Positions 35,185 through 46,192 of a stretch of 64,000 bases of DNA are shown in pieces; positions within the stretch are counted from its first letter, which is position 1, and every line of letters begins with the position of its first letter. The notes beneath the pieces were generated by a model, which was not told the origin of the DNA, did no database searches, and saw nothing but the letters and a program-made list of their open reading frames with translations. The stretch is from positions 38,194,918-38,258,917 of the forward strand of contig CP136062.1 in NCBI GenBank assembly GCA_032622095.1, written 5' to 3'. Made by a program: the position numbers and the translations under genes. This DNA comes from Siphonodentalium dalli. Its lineage: Eukaryota; Mollusca; Scaphopoda; Gadilida; Siphonodentaliidae.

Positions 35185-35494
35185 TTCTTTTTTCTTGATA
35201 AACACCGCATCACTATGTTTTTCCAGACAAGCACTTAGAACGGACGACGGAAAACATTTCATTCCATTTGGGCGCCATTTTCATGTAAGTTGCTGCAACA
35301 CACCACGGATTTCTGAGACACCAATCGGCGCATTCGATCCGACTCCGTGGAGATGAGATGCTCGATCCGGTCACATTAAGCTGTTGTTCCTTTTTTCCTT
35401 TGATTACGACATATCCGGCATTCTCGATATCCGAACCGCAAATAGGACAACCAAGTGCTGCCACTAGGACCAGCATGACTATCGAGTTTAGCAT
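35185..35494 (-). CDS. Secreted protein first exon with apple/PAN-like start; frame broken
   Basis: From ATG 35494 the frame reads a signal peptide (MLNSIVMLVLVAALGCPICG), an N-glycosylation site (NVT at residue 40) and RIECADWCLRNPWCVAATYM. The Cys spacing (55, 59, 65) and the final A-x-x-Y suit the opening helix of an apple/PAN domain, a fold of secreted adhesion proteins and proteases. The frame stops at 35213 after 93 residues. A frame shifted by one base continues CFPSSVLSACL and FIKKKE straight into a perfect donor GTAAGT (35179-35184). That suggests the exon really ends at 35185 and that a one-base indel (mutation or read error) lies near 35240-35265. A TATATTTATC box lies about 100 bp upstream (near 35590). 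Later exons were not found. Confidence 0.5.
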
Positions 35495-36069
35495 GGTGAG
35501 AAAATGAAGTCAAACTGCTACAAATAATATTGCACGCTGCCCTAAGATAGTTGAAGTTGGCCGGACAAAAATTCTCACAACAGCTGGATAAATATACTAA
35601 CTGAGGGGGACGTCGATCAATATAGTGATTCCAACAAGAAACGCCCTCTCAGCGCCGGATTGGTCGTTATCGCATGGTCTGTGTGGCCAACTTTTATTAT
35701 CCTAGAAACATTGATTAATCACATTAAAGTGATGTGAAACACCCCGGTAAGGTGATCAAAAATAAATAAATTCAATGACTCTCCACGGCGAAATTATTTG
35801 CGCTGTTTTATCGCCATTTGTTTCGTCCCGAATCGAGGTGTAAATATATACAATTGCGCGTTGTTCAGGCGCTGTTTTCTATGGAGTGGTATGGTCGATT
35901 TCATTGAAATCGGCGATGTTAGTAGAATTCTACATTCTTCCAGTTGGCACAGCGCCTGAGTACTAACTTATCAGTTTCATGCACCCGAACAAGTACATAA
36001 TATGTCTTTAAACATGGTGTGCACTGTACTTGAAACGAGAAATGGCATTCACCCTAGTCAGCCGCTCTG
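35495..36069. other. Upstream flank of the apple-like exon
   Basis: Possible minus-strand TATA-like sequence near 35590. The remainder shows no exon or repeat that I can support. Confidence 0.4.
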
Positions 36070-36966
36070 TGATGCAGTTATTTTGGATATGTATGTGAGT
36101 GGGGTGTCGGGCCATTTTGGATATGGGTGGGGTGTCGTGGTATGGTAATTTTGATATCGGTGGAGTGTCGGGCCATTTTGGATCGAGGTATGGTGTCGGC
36201 CTGTTTGTGGCATTTTGGACCTAGGTAGGGTGTAGGGGCATTTTGGATCTGGGTGGGGTATCGGACCATTTTGGATCTGGGTGTGGTGTCGGGGCATTTT
36301 GGAACGAGGTAGGGTGTCGGCCATTCGTGGCATTTTGGATCTCGATAGGGTGTCGGCATTTTTGATCTGGATGGGTTGTCGGTTCATTTTGGATCTCGGT
36401 GGGTGTCGGGGATTTTGGATCTGGATGGGTTGTCGGTTTATTTTGGATCTCGGTGGGTGTCGGGGATTTTTGATCTGGATGAGTTGTCGGTTCATTTTGG
36501 ATCTCGGTGGGTGTCGGGGATTTTTGATCTGGATGGGTTGTCGGGGATTTTTTATCTGGGTGGGGTGTCGGGGATTTTTGATCTGGGGGGGGGGGGGGGG
36601 GTGTCGGTTCATTTTGGATCTCGGTGGGTGTCGGGGATTCTTGATCTGGATGAGTTGTCGGTTCATTTTGGATCTCGGTGGGTGTCGGGGATTTTTGATC
36701 TGGATGGGTTGTCGGTGATTTTTGATATGGGTGGGGTGTCGGGGATTTTTGATCTGGGGGGGGGGGGGGGTGTCGGTTCATTTTTGATCTGGGTGGGGTG
36801 TCGGGGATTTTTGATCTGGGGGGGTGTCGGTTCATTTTTGATCTGGGTGGTGTCGGGGATTTTTGATCTGGGGGGGGGGGGGGGGGGGTTGTCGGTTCAT
36901 TTTGGATCTCGGTGGGTGTCGGGGATTTTTGATCTGGATGGGTTGTCGGGGATTTTTGATCTGGGG
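36070..36966. repeat. ~27-bp G-rich minisatellite
   Basis: Units such as GGGTGTCGGGGATTTTTGAT plus CTGGAT alternate with GGTTGTCGGTTCATTTTGGA plus TCTC, giving a 27-bp basic and 54-bp composite period, interrupted by G tracts up to ~18 bases. Because 27 bp is nine codons, several frames on both strands stay open (up to 262 codons, with SPTTHPDQK-type repeats). These are repeat artefacts, not genes. Confidence 0.95.
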
Positions 36967-38250
36967 GAGCACTTCGGTTGATGGCGAACATGAAGCAAAC
37001 GTTGTCCATTTCATTGTCACTTTCATCATGTTCATTTTATAATTCCATCCATAAAATAACGCCCGAAACGCATGTAGATTTCAAATTCGGCGGATAGCGT
37101 CACAATTGACCGAATTCAAGTGAACATGCATGGATGTGTCTTCAGCTCTGTTCGCGATTATATGTTCCTTCTAAAGTTTTCATTCAAGAAATAGTAGGAT
37201 TATATTATATCTATGGCTTACCATCTAATCTTATAACTTCATATTTAAACTTTTTTGTTTCGTTAAATTCAGTCTTTGTAGTGACGAAAACACAGGCGCG
37301 TGTTGGCCACATCCATGCGTTGCATTAGTTGCAAAATAAAGCTTTTGCCCATGTAGCTATTATTGTGTGGGCTGCATCTCCCAATCGTACACACAAATGC
37401 AAAGATTTTTCTGGGATCACAGGACTATTATAGTGGAAATGTCAGTCCATTCATTTATTTGATTAAATACCCACACGGACATGTTCTATGGACGTGGCTA
37501 GAGGGTTCACATGGGGTACCTTCAAATTTTCAAATGCACGCCCCCCCCCCCCCCCTGTACCAAACATCAAACTCACAGTTTCGCAGAATTCCATTTCCGC
37601 CTCCTTGGAAATATCCATCCTAACACACTGACACACCCTAAGATTACCAACTCATGACCATTCCACACACTAATTAACGATTGGAAAACCAAACAATTCC
37701 AACCTATATATGGTGTCAAATGAATGTAAATATAATATTGTGTCAGGCATGAAATTTCCAACTGTTGGAAATGTTCCAAGGTTGGATACCAGCCCCAATC
37801 AGCCCCTGTCGCTACGTCCCTGTACAACTGACAAGTTTCGTGTTTTCTCCACAACGTCTTCGGAATTTGATTCAGGAGATCTATAGTCGTTATAAATGTT
37901 TGCCCTAATCAATAAACACATTTTAACTCGAAAAAAAATGCGATTATGTCGGATTGACAGCTAATTAGGTGCCAGTATATACACATAGTAGAAAAGCATG
38001 ACTTTCATAACAAACATGAACATTATAAATATAAGATACAAATGATACCTGTGTCAAATACATGAGTGATGTATGACGCTGGGAGAACATTAAACCTAGT
38101 ATCCGAGACCACGTGGATTTCAAAATCTGACATAGAATCCGTATAATCTCGATTTAGCCCTGCCCCGTAATCGTTTTCGGAGTCGGAATCCAGATTCTCC
38201 CACGAATAACGACTCCGGCTACATAAAGTTTAAACTGGCATTATTGGCAG
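36967..38250 (+). repeat. Long dispersed repeat P (partner of 54400-55946)
   Basis: Aligns in inverted orientation with 54400-55946. Shared landmarks are AGCACTTCGGTTGATGGCGA, ATTTCAAATTCGGCGGATA, GTGAACATGCATGGATGTGT, CATTCAAGAAATAGTAGGAT, TCCTTGGAAA with a poly-C tract, TATATGGTGTCAAATGAATG, CAACGTCTTCGGAATTTGAT, AAAAATGCGATTATGTCGGA, and GACCACGTGGATTTCAAAAT. Copy Q has an extra ~390 bp. Homology stops exactly where the minisatellite begins (CTGGGGGAGC). No transposon protein is seen. Confidence 0.82.
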
Positions 38251-38271
38251 TACCTTCTTCTCATATTAAAA

Positions 38272-38395
38272 CTGTGCCAATGCATTCTCTTATATATGCG
38301 AGTCGACCATAGGTCGCCTCGCATATATAAGAGAATGCATTGGCCTAACAATTGTTCATCATTTGTTATTATTTTTTACAATTTTTTACGGGGAG
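38272..38395. repeat. Solo left half of hairpin MITE family X
   Basis: One complete hairpin (CTGTGCCAATGCATTCTC, TATATGCGAGTCGACCATAG, ATAAGAGAATGCATTGGCCT) followed by TAACAATTGTTCATCATTTG as in the full copies, then truncated. Confidence 0.85.
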
Positions 38396-38565
38396 GGAAA
38401 CACCTGGCTCGCCCTGCTATTTTCATTTTTGGGAATTCCTCTCAAGCGAGTGACGTATTCACTATAATAACTGTCAAATTTTGATAATTATTCAATAAAC
38501 CCGATTTAATTTTAAACTTTCCAACGAACCTCACATCAGCGACACGGATACATGGCTTGAAGTTC

Positions 38566-39356
38566 ACTCTTATGACTAATGTGTAGGTTTTCTACACAAA
38601 ATGTGTAGCCCTGCTACACAGTCATTGTTCAATTTTGATCTTAAACATATTTGTGTAGTATATTTGTATTTTCATATTCGTACACAAATTGTTATAACAA
38701 TTTGTTCACATAAATGGGTAAATTATACACATATATACACAACTGTGTGCATAAAATCAACACATATCCCTTACACATTTTGTGTAGGTTCTTACACACA
38801 AAGTTCGTAGACAAGAAATGTAAGTTCAGTAGTACGACCTGTGGGTATAGTATTAAAGATATAGCATATTTATATGTTAAAACAGTCATGGCGTACAGTG
38901 GTATGTCGTATTTTGTTCTGTACTGTGTGAGTTTTTGTTTTAAATGAACAAACCAGGGTCTTGGCGTGATTGCATAATATTATTATTATTACAACAATCA
39001 TAACAAGAGTCTAAGGGCAGGAATCGCCATGAACAAATAAATCCTCATATATTATTAATACTGTACCCACAAATCGGAATTCTGAACTTACAGTCCTTGT
39101 CTACGATCTCTGTAGATTGCATTCCGAAAACAATTCTCAAACAATATGGCCGTCATTCAGCAGATGATATGAACCTGCAAGTACCGTATTGCGCATGCTC
39201 TACGTTCTTACACACTTGTGTGTAACAAAATATACACAATATGTATAGAATGGCCCTTGGTCCATGTGCTTATATGTAAAACTACACATTGATGTGTGTA
39301 TTAGTCGTGTTTACATAGTCCAGGTGTAATCGTTTCTACACATTAGTCATAAGAGT
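38566..39356. mobile_element. 791-bp TIR element with TGTGTAG subterminal repeats
   Basis: Ends ACTCTTATGACTAATGTGTA and its complement TACACATTAGTCATAAGAGT. The interior has many TGTGTAG / CTACACA / TACACACA words near both ends, as expected for transposase-binding subterminal repeats. Frames of 65-77 codons inside overlap on both strands and are not supported. Superfamily not assigned. Confidence 0.85.
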
Positions 39357-40059
39357 CTTGATCTAACGAACCACATGCTCGTTCGAAGAGTTGACTTTAA
39401 TGCTGGCTCCAGTTTTCAATCAATTATAGTTTTGAAATTAAAACGAGTATTTCTATACATGAGTGTAACTGGCTACGGTTCGATGGGTTCGGACGAACCC
39501 AATCTGGGATGGGCCATACTCTGCTATCCGACCATGTACTGACTACACGTTGCATGGCTTGCGTGACACTGTGGTACTAAATTTCGACCAGATTCGAGAA
39601 GGTCGCATTATACATCTGTTCGATTTAAAGAAGAGACAAATATTATTCTAAGTTCGAAACAGTTGGATTTTGCGTTTACGCTCAGTTGGGAATCGCGTTA
39701 TTTTAAATATTAATGGCGTATTCCGAATAACCCCAGTTTTCGAACTGGAGACGCGGTAGGCGTTCAGAACCTTTAGTACTACGCAATTGATTTCGAAAAG
39801 GTCCCTAAGACATCGTTTCGATTTACAGAAGAGACACAAAATCTCCCAAGTTCGAACCAGTTGGATTTTACGAGTACACACAGTAGGGAATTGCGCTATT
39901 TTAAATATTCATCGCGTGATCTTCGGTTCTCGATCCATTCCTTGTTGTGAATACTATCTGATAAATACTTTCCGTTGGTCGGCTTAACGTGGGCGCGAAT
40001 TTATCGGGATGTATTCCAACCACCCCATTCAGAACGTTCTTCGCCTACAGACAGGGACT
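39357..40059. repeat. ~205-bp tandem duplication and flank
   Basis: 39577-39720 and 39787-39918 align: GTTCGATTTAAAGAAGAGAC with GTTTCGATTTACAGAAGAGA, AGTTCGAAACAGTTGGATTT with AGTTCGAACCAGTTGGATTT, and ATTTTAAATATTnATnGCGT. Short frames on opposite strands there are by-products. Confidence 0.75.
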
Positions 40060-40683
40060 TGACTCACAAGTTTGCGTAATTCCATTTGTACCCCCCCCCC
40101 CCGTGGGGTTTGATTTTCCTGACTGTTTCATCGCAGGCCTTGGTGGTATAGCCTATTTTGAATGGATCAGTAGTATTTTGGCTATGAGAACATTTTAGAT
40201 GAAACTTGCATGGTTCGGCATGGTGTGATAAAATTTAGAAATTTGAACGAAACTTGCAAAATCCTGACAACTAGACCAGCCTCAGCTTTCAAAATGTTGG
40301 AATTTCCAACCCGATATTCCCCTAAGGTTGGAAAATTTCCAACATATGACCATTTCAGTCCAATATTTTGAAACTATGCAAATGTTGGTCTAAAAACAAT
40401 AAATTCCCCACTAATGATTAGTTGGAAAATCAAACTGCGAGAAAATATTTAATGCTGGTGTGAAATTCCAACTATAATGTTGTTCACCCCCCCCCCCCCC
40501 AACCCCAACCTTCATTATCGCGACGTCCCTGTCACAATGTCTCCGTCTGCAATCAACATGACGATATTATTGGTAACTCATTTGGCGTTCCGTGCAATAT
40601 CAATCGTAATATTAAAGTACAAAACACAATTCCTAATCGTAGTCATGTTTTGCGAAACGAATTTTTTGGCCCACGTGGACTTC
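40060..40683. repeat. C-tract / GGAAATTTCCAAC repeat region
   Basis: Two long C tracts (about 40091 and 40489) flank several TTGGAATTTCCAAC / GTTGGAAAATTTCCAAC palindromic words. The same words occur at 37740-37790, 42160-42260, 46440-46560 and 55215-55400, so this is a dispersed non-coding family. Confidence 0.65.
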
Positions 40684-40804
40684 ACGGATACGAATAGCTA
40701 AACGTATCCGTTACTCTATCCGCGTCACATGCGAAACCTCTCTAGTAGAAAGGTTTCGCATCTCACGGATAGAGCAAAGGATACGTTTAGCGGATTGTAT
40801 CCGT
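40684..40804. repeat. Foldback element
   Basis: ACGGATACGAATAGCTAAAC, GTATCCGTTACTCTATCCG and GCGAAACCT pair with AGGTTTCGC, CGGATAGAGCAAAGGATAC and GTTTAGCGGATTGTATCCGT. The loop is under 15 bp. Similar words recur around 47495-47640. Confidence 0.88.
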
Positions 40805-42029
40805 AAAAAATCGTGCAATGAGACATTTACGCCAATATTTTAGTCTAATGGAAATAATCTGGTGAACTTTTGCGAAAATTGCCCAATTTTACTACTTTCG
40901 GTCACTATTTTAGAAAATGATGCCCTCATTTCTGCTAAAATGGGCACTAGTTCTTATCTTACATCTGATTAGTATATTCAGTACACCGTGTGTCCGGTTC
41001 CGGATATTCTGAGCATTTAGTACATTTCTATTTCGAATTTGAGAGACCTTGAATGACCAAATGCTCGTGATATGGCTCCCAATGTTCATATAATGATGCA
41101 GCATGGTATACGTTGGCACAAGTAGCCATTTAAACCAAGTTTTGTTATAAATGGCAACGATCTGGTTAAATGTAGCTACAATTGCACTATTTTACCTCTT
41201 CCGGTCGCCATTTTTGGATTTTGACAGTTGAATAGTACACGAAATGACATATCCTTCATGGCGATAATAATAATTTGTTTTTGTTTCATGTTGCTGCCAT
41301 CTTTATAACATATAGATAAATGCCATTAAAGTGTATATTCCATAAGGAACGTTAAATTTGACAATAAAGCTACAATTAGGATTTTTTTTCAAAGAGCTCT
41401 AGAAAATTGTCCCCAAAGCGGATTTTAGCGGATTTTGTATATGTTATACAGGACAAAACCCTGCTTCGAATAAGTTAACAAAAGCTTCTACCAATTCTTC
41501 CCGGCCTAGCCCTCTAACGACCATACTATAAGTTTAGCAACAAAACTGAACTCTCTTACATTATGTTTATGTGCAAATCAGTACAGGTCCAGAAATTCCA
41601 TACCCATCTACGGTCTACCCAATGATCAACGTGATGAAATACCTAAGGAAATATGTATATCTTTCAATATCCATACCATCTAAAGTACTGGGAACATTAA
41701 ATGAGACGACATTGGCATCGCATGTACAAATGAAGGCTAAAACAACAATAAATCGAGTGAGAACTGATGGCTTTTTTCAGTGCTTGTTTTCCTCGTCATG
41801 AGCCGGGCCCATGCAGTCTATGCTATCGTGTTATAAAAGGAAAATACTGGGTAAATATTGAAACTGGAAGCCCCCCTCTTTAATACTGTTGTATTTTTGT
41901 CCATTGTATAAGCATGTACATATATATATATATTCAATTAAGTAGTCAGAATTTGTATCTAAGCAAGGATTTGCGGAACAAAATTACATGGCATTGGAAA
42001 ATATCTGATCCACCCATCCGGACCTTGTA
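40805..42029. other. Intergenic, no gene recognised
   Basis: A 76-codon plus frame at 41571-41801 and a 69-codon minus frame at 40910-41119 have no recognisable domains. A (TATA)n stretch lies near 41920. Confidence 0.45.
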
Positions 42030-42290
42030 TCCGGAAATTGTGTCGCGACACAAACCCCCCCCCACTCCACTTGAACACTCTTGTATAATCTACAAAAGGT
42101 ATACAAGGTACACAAAATAATGTAACCGCTTTTTGGTTGTGGCGTTCGTGCACATTCGAATTTCCAACTTGAACCAAACTTCATTGCCAATTCCATTAAA
42201 AACCATTTGCTCACACGGGTTGAAAATTTCCAACCGATAGAGGTGCGTTCCCAGTTGGAACTGATGGTGATATCGGTGAGATTTTGACCT
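42030..42290. repeat. Dispersed repeat, partner of 46360-46600
   Basis: Same-orientation match to 46360-46600: CTACAAAAGGTATACAAGGTACACAAAATAAT-type sequence, then TGGTTGTGGCGTTC, GAATTTCCAACTT, CCATTTGCTCACACG, GTTGAAAATTTCCAACCGAT and AGAGGTGC. Non-coding. Confidence 0.7.
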
Positions 42291-42295
42291 TTTAA

Positions 42296-42687
42296 CCCTT
42301 TACCCAACAGAAGGGCCCTGTGCCAATGCATTCTCTTATATATGCGAGTCGACCATAGGTCGCCTCGCATATATAAGAGAATGCATTGGCTTAACACATT
42401 AAAAATTATAAAATTGTTAAAGAATGTAAGAAAAAATGGTAAAATGTGTTAAAAAAAGATTTTTTTTAGGCCAATGCATTCTCTTATATATGCGAGGCGA
42501 CCTATGGTCGACTCGCATATATAAGAGAATGCATTGGCACAGGGCATAACTGTAACTATCACAATGTGGTCAAGGAGCCGGTTCCAATGATATCCATATT
42601 TGTATGGTTCTATTGAGACAGACCGAAGATATTTTAGGCTGTTGAAGCTTTATTTGGCCGGTTTTGGCCGGTTTGTTGGGTAAAGGG
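42296..42687. mobile_element. TTAA-flanked hairpin MITE (family Y), copy 2
   Basis: Starts at CCCTTTACCCAACAG after TTAA (42292-42295) and ends GTTGGGTAAAGGG before TGAA, a one-base decay of the second TTAA. Both internal hairpins are intact. Its body matches 27091-27494 over the whole length apart from that copy's hairpin deletion. Confidence 0.92.
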
Positions 42688-42944
42688 TGAACATTATATA
42701 CACCATTCATAAAGACTACATACACGTACATTATGTCCTCCCAACCTTCTGCAACATACAAGTATACTATTTAAATGTCTAAATTAAACCCTTTGGCTAT
42801 AAATTTCATTCGGTCTCTCATACGCTCTAAAGTATTTTCAAAATTATTAAGACCCTACATCAGGTTACGATCTTTATACTCCCATCTGTTAACTGTGATG
42901 ATAGTGTTCTTGCTGTGATTTATAACCATATTTTATACTATTTA

Positions 42945-43397
42945 GACCCGCCATATCAAATTCAGTCGTAAGTCGGGATTTTTGTACTCTGTGCCAATGC
43001 ATTCTCTTATATATGCGAGTCGACCATAGGTCGCCTCGCATATATAAGAGTATGCATTGGCCTAACAATTATTTATCATTTTTTTTAAATAAATGTTTCT
43101 TACAATTTTTAGGACATAAAATAAAAAGCATCCATTACCCTGCAGGGAGCCCCACACATATATAGAAGCATATGGAAGAGTGTCGTCTGCTCATGTTTGT
43201 CTGGGGCTCTGTATGGGTGAAATTATAAAATTGTTAAAGAATACAAGAAAAAATTATTAAAATTGTAAAAAATTGTTCGGCCAATGCATTCTCTTATATA
43301 TGCGAGGCGACCTATGGTCGACTCGCATATATAAGAGAATGCGTTGGCACAGGGTAAAAAAAATCCCGACTTACGACTGGATTTGATATGGCGGGTC
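42945..43397. mobile_element. Double-hairpin MITE (family X), copy 3, in an outer inverted repeat
   Basis: The X element itself spans about 42985-43358 and matches copies 1 and 2. Here it is bracketed by an extra ~42-bp inverted repeat (GACCCGCCATATCAAATTCA, then GTCGTAAGTCGGGATTTTT; mirrored at 43360-43397). Copies 1 and 2 lack this, so X either inserted into the middle of another palindrome or this copy keeps longer ancestral ends. Confidence 0.88.
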
Positions 43398-43450
43398 ACA
43401 TTTAGACTCTTCGCAAGACACCCCATCGTTGCTATTATATCGCATACACT

Positions 43451-44006
43451 ACATAAACAGGTCAGCCACATCCTGAATTCCACTATTATAGTGATATTCC
43501 ACTATTATAGTGGTATTTGATTATAACACATGCATGTTTCCTTTATTTGCGTCGGGAATAGAAGACGGCGCATGCCAGTGCACAGCCAAATGTCACTCTT
43601 AACACTATCGCAGCGAATGAACAGTCTTCCGACAAAATTCGTTGTGCGATCTTTTGCGCCAGCTTTGATATTCAATAATATTATAATATTACTAATATAT
43701 CCCTTTCTAAATGGCAATAGCAGGATGACTCAATCACTCCTTCATAACAATATTTCAACTAATCGCATGCTAATTGAGTGGCTTATCGTGTGCCGTAATG
43801 ATTAATCATTCTCCTGTATATGGACAAACTACATGTATGGTACCGTATCAGTGCGACCTGATTTTGAATAATATTTGTGTGGAATATGATTTTGGATTAT
43901 CCCTCTTTTATCAAATTAACAAAACGGTAATGGTCATTATACCACTATAATAGTGGAATACCACTATAATAGTGGAATTCATGATGTGCCTGGCCAGGTA
44001 AATGTG
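43451..44006. mobile_element. TIR MITE with CCACTATTATAGTGG hairpins
   Basis: Left end: two CCACTATTATAGTG(G) palindromes at about 43480-43515. Right end: CCACTATAATAGTGG twice at about 43942-43975. Both sit within ~75-bp inverted ends that begin ACATAAACAGGTCAGCCACA and end GTGCCTGGCCAGGTAAATGT. Opposing 70- and 91-codon frames in the interior are unsupported. Confidence 0.82.
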
Positions 44007-44041
44007 AGCGGCATTTCTGATTCAATACTCCGCCGCTAAAG

Positions 44042-46192
44042 CCCCTGTCACACTCAGGCCGGCGCTCTTATTGCGCTGCAAAAGTATCAAAGCGCCCACC
44101 TAAACGCACCAAGGTCTCCAAGAACCGATTGGTGACGCAGTGGACACTGGCTACAACGGGCGAGGATCTCCATGGTCGCCCATAGGTGCCAGAGCGCCGC
44201 GCTTGTTTTATGCATGCACAAAACAAGCGCAGAGGCTCGGCGTTCTGACCAGGACGTAGTACTGTCGCCGTGACAGCGCAAAGCAAAGCGCCAAGCGAGC
44301 GACGTGAGCGTTATGTGGACGTAGCAAAAGCGCATATTACCTTCTCGTGGTCGCAGCAAGGAATTAATCTGGTCTTTTGCGACTACAGTAAGCTTAATCA
44401 AATTCTCACTACGTGCCTTTCCCGTCCTTAATACGCTCAATGAGGCTCTGTCCAAAACTTATTGCGCTCTTTCTGCGCTGTCATGGGGTGTTATGGACTG
44501 GTTCCCGCTCATAGAATGTCCACATTGTGCTGCCACTGCGACTCTGGCGCTCGCTTTACGCCCAAGCGTTATACATGGCGTTCTTCCGGCGTTTACAGCA
44601 GGTTTACAGTACGATCCCACTTCGAAATGCGGTCTGCTCACACCAACTGTTGTATTGCGTGTGTCTTTGGTAGGTATCTGTTATGTCTGAATTATATAGT
44701 TGTATTGCGTGTGTCTTTGGTAGGTATATGTTATGTCTGAATTATATATTTGTATTGTGTGTGTCTTTGGTATAGGTATCTGTTATGTCTGAATGATATA
44801 GTTGTATTGCGTGTGTCTTTGGTAGATATATGTTATGTCTGAATTATATAGTTGTATTGCGTGTGTCTTTGCGATCAGGCTGGCGTTTGGTTTGAGTTGA
44901 AAAAGTATCAAAATACGAGTAACGCACAGTGGAAGCGCGGAAAATTGTCAGAAATTTTCAATCTGTTAAAACAAGAGAACCAATGTCAGAAATGGTAACG
45001 CGCTCAAGATCATATATTATAAACCCAAGAATGTAATTGTAGAATATAAAATATATTGGTTTTGCGAATGACCAACTCAGAATTCCGTTAAATAACAATA
45101 ACAACCAGCACCTATTTAACGAACCGGTGCCGACTCGACCGATTCCGACCACAACACCCAGTGGGCTGCAGAAATTTATTTTATTTGTAATTGACATATA
45201 GTTTATCACAAACCAAAAATCAACATTAATCAACGTTGATTAACACAATAAACGAAAGTGAATTTCCCCAACTACAAGCACCTTATACGGGACTCGGCCT
45301 CCAGCTTGCAGTTTGACTTTTAATCATCCCAAAAATTCCCATTCTATAAATAAAACTAATAAAATACCCATTGATAATGTCAGCCTGCACTCGAAACGAG
45401 AAACTCCCCCACCAGTTATACATGCGGCGCGCGTGACAAGCTATGCTCCTATCCCGCTTATCCCGTTTTCGTCGCGCTCTTTGTACGACCCATTGCGTTC
45501 CTGCTTTGTCACGTCAATATTCCCGCTCTCGCGCGCTCTCACTGCGTTTCGTCCACGCCGTAAACGCTCTTAATGCGTTCAAGTCGTTGTCATTGCGTTG
45601 TTAGTACGCTTTGCGTTGTCATGGCGACGTTACTACGCCTGGTCAGAACGCCGAACCTCTGCGCTTGTTTTGTGCATGCACAAACAAGCGCGGCGCTCTG
45701 GCGCTCTGGGGCGATCACGGAGACTCTCTCCCGTCCTAGCCGGTGTCAACTGCGTCACCAACACGTTCTTGGATATCTTACTGCGCTTTGCTTGGCGCTT
45801 TGATTATTTTTCATCGCAATGCAAGCGCCGGCCTGATCGCAGCGGAGTGTGACAGTAGTTTAATCGGACAGCTAATCTATTGCGGAGTGTTGGGTATTTT
45901 CCCCACAACATAAAAACTGACTATGATTGGAGAACGCAGGAGGCGCTATCTATACTCTCCGCGCCCGCGCAGAGAACGTTTTGCGAACTTATTGTGAACG
46001 TACTAGCATCACAATGACAGCGACTTGAACGCACTAAGAGCGTGAGACTTGACAAAGTAGGAACGCAATAGGAGCATACTTTGTTTTAAAAGTTTGACAA
46101 TTTTCGACAGTTTTCGGCGCTCCTCCTGCGTGTTACTCATATGCTGGTACTTTTGCAGCGCAGTGAGAGCGCCGGCCTGAGTGTGACAGGGG
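44042..46192. mobile_element. 2.15-kb GC-rich inverted-repeat element
   Basis: Ends CCCCTGTCACACTCAGGCCG (then GCGCTC) and the exact complement ending GCCTGAGTGTGACAGGGG. The interior is a mosaic of inverted GCGCTTTGCTTGGCGCTTTG-like and TTGTTTTGTGCATGCACAAA segments (44100-44320 against 45600-45860; 45480-45600 against 46000-46080), so it forms nested stems. A ~50-bp tandem (TGTATTGCGTGTGTCTTTGG) sits at 44648-44872. Frames of 60-122 codons on both strands mirror each other because of the inverted repeats and are not genes. GC content is far above the flanks. Superfamily not assigned. Confidence 0.85.

Noticed and set aside
36058-37009. Open frames up to 262 codons (proline/aspartate/glutamine repeats, and glycine-rich ones on the other strand)
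   Set aside because: The 27-bp minisatellite is nine codons long, so several frames on both strands are open at once. No start context, splice site or domain supports any of them.
44087-45852. Similar frames of 76-122 codons on both strands in the GC-rich element
   Set aside because: They are mirror images caused by internal inverted repeats in high-GC DNA, which rarely contains stops.
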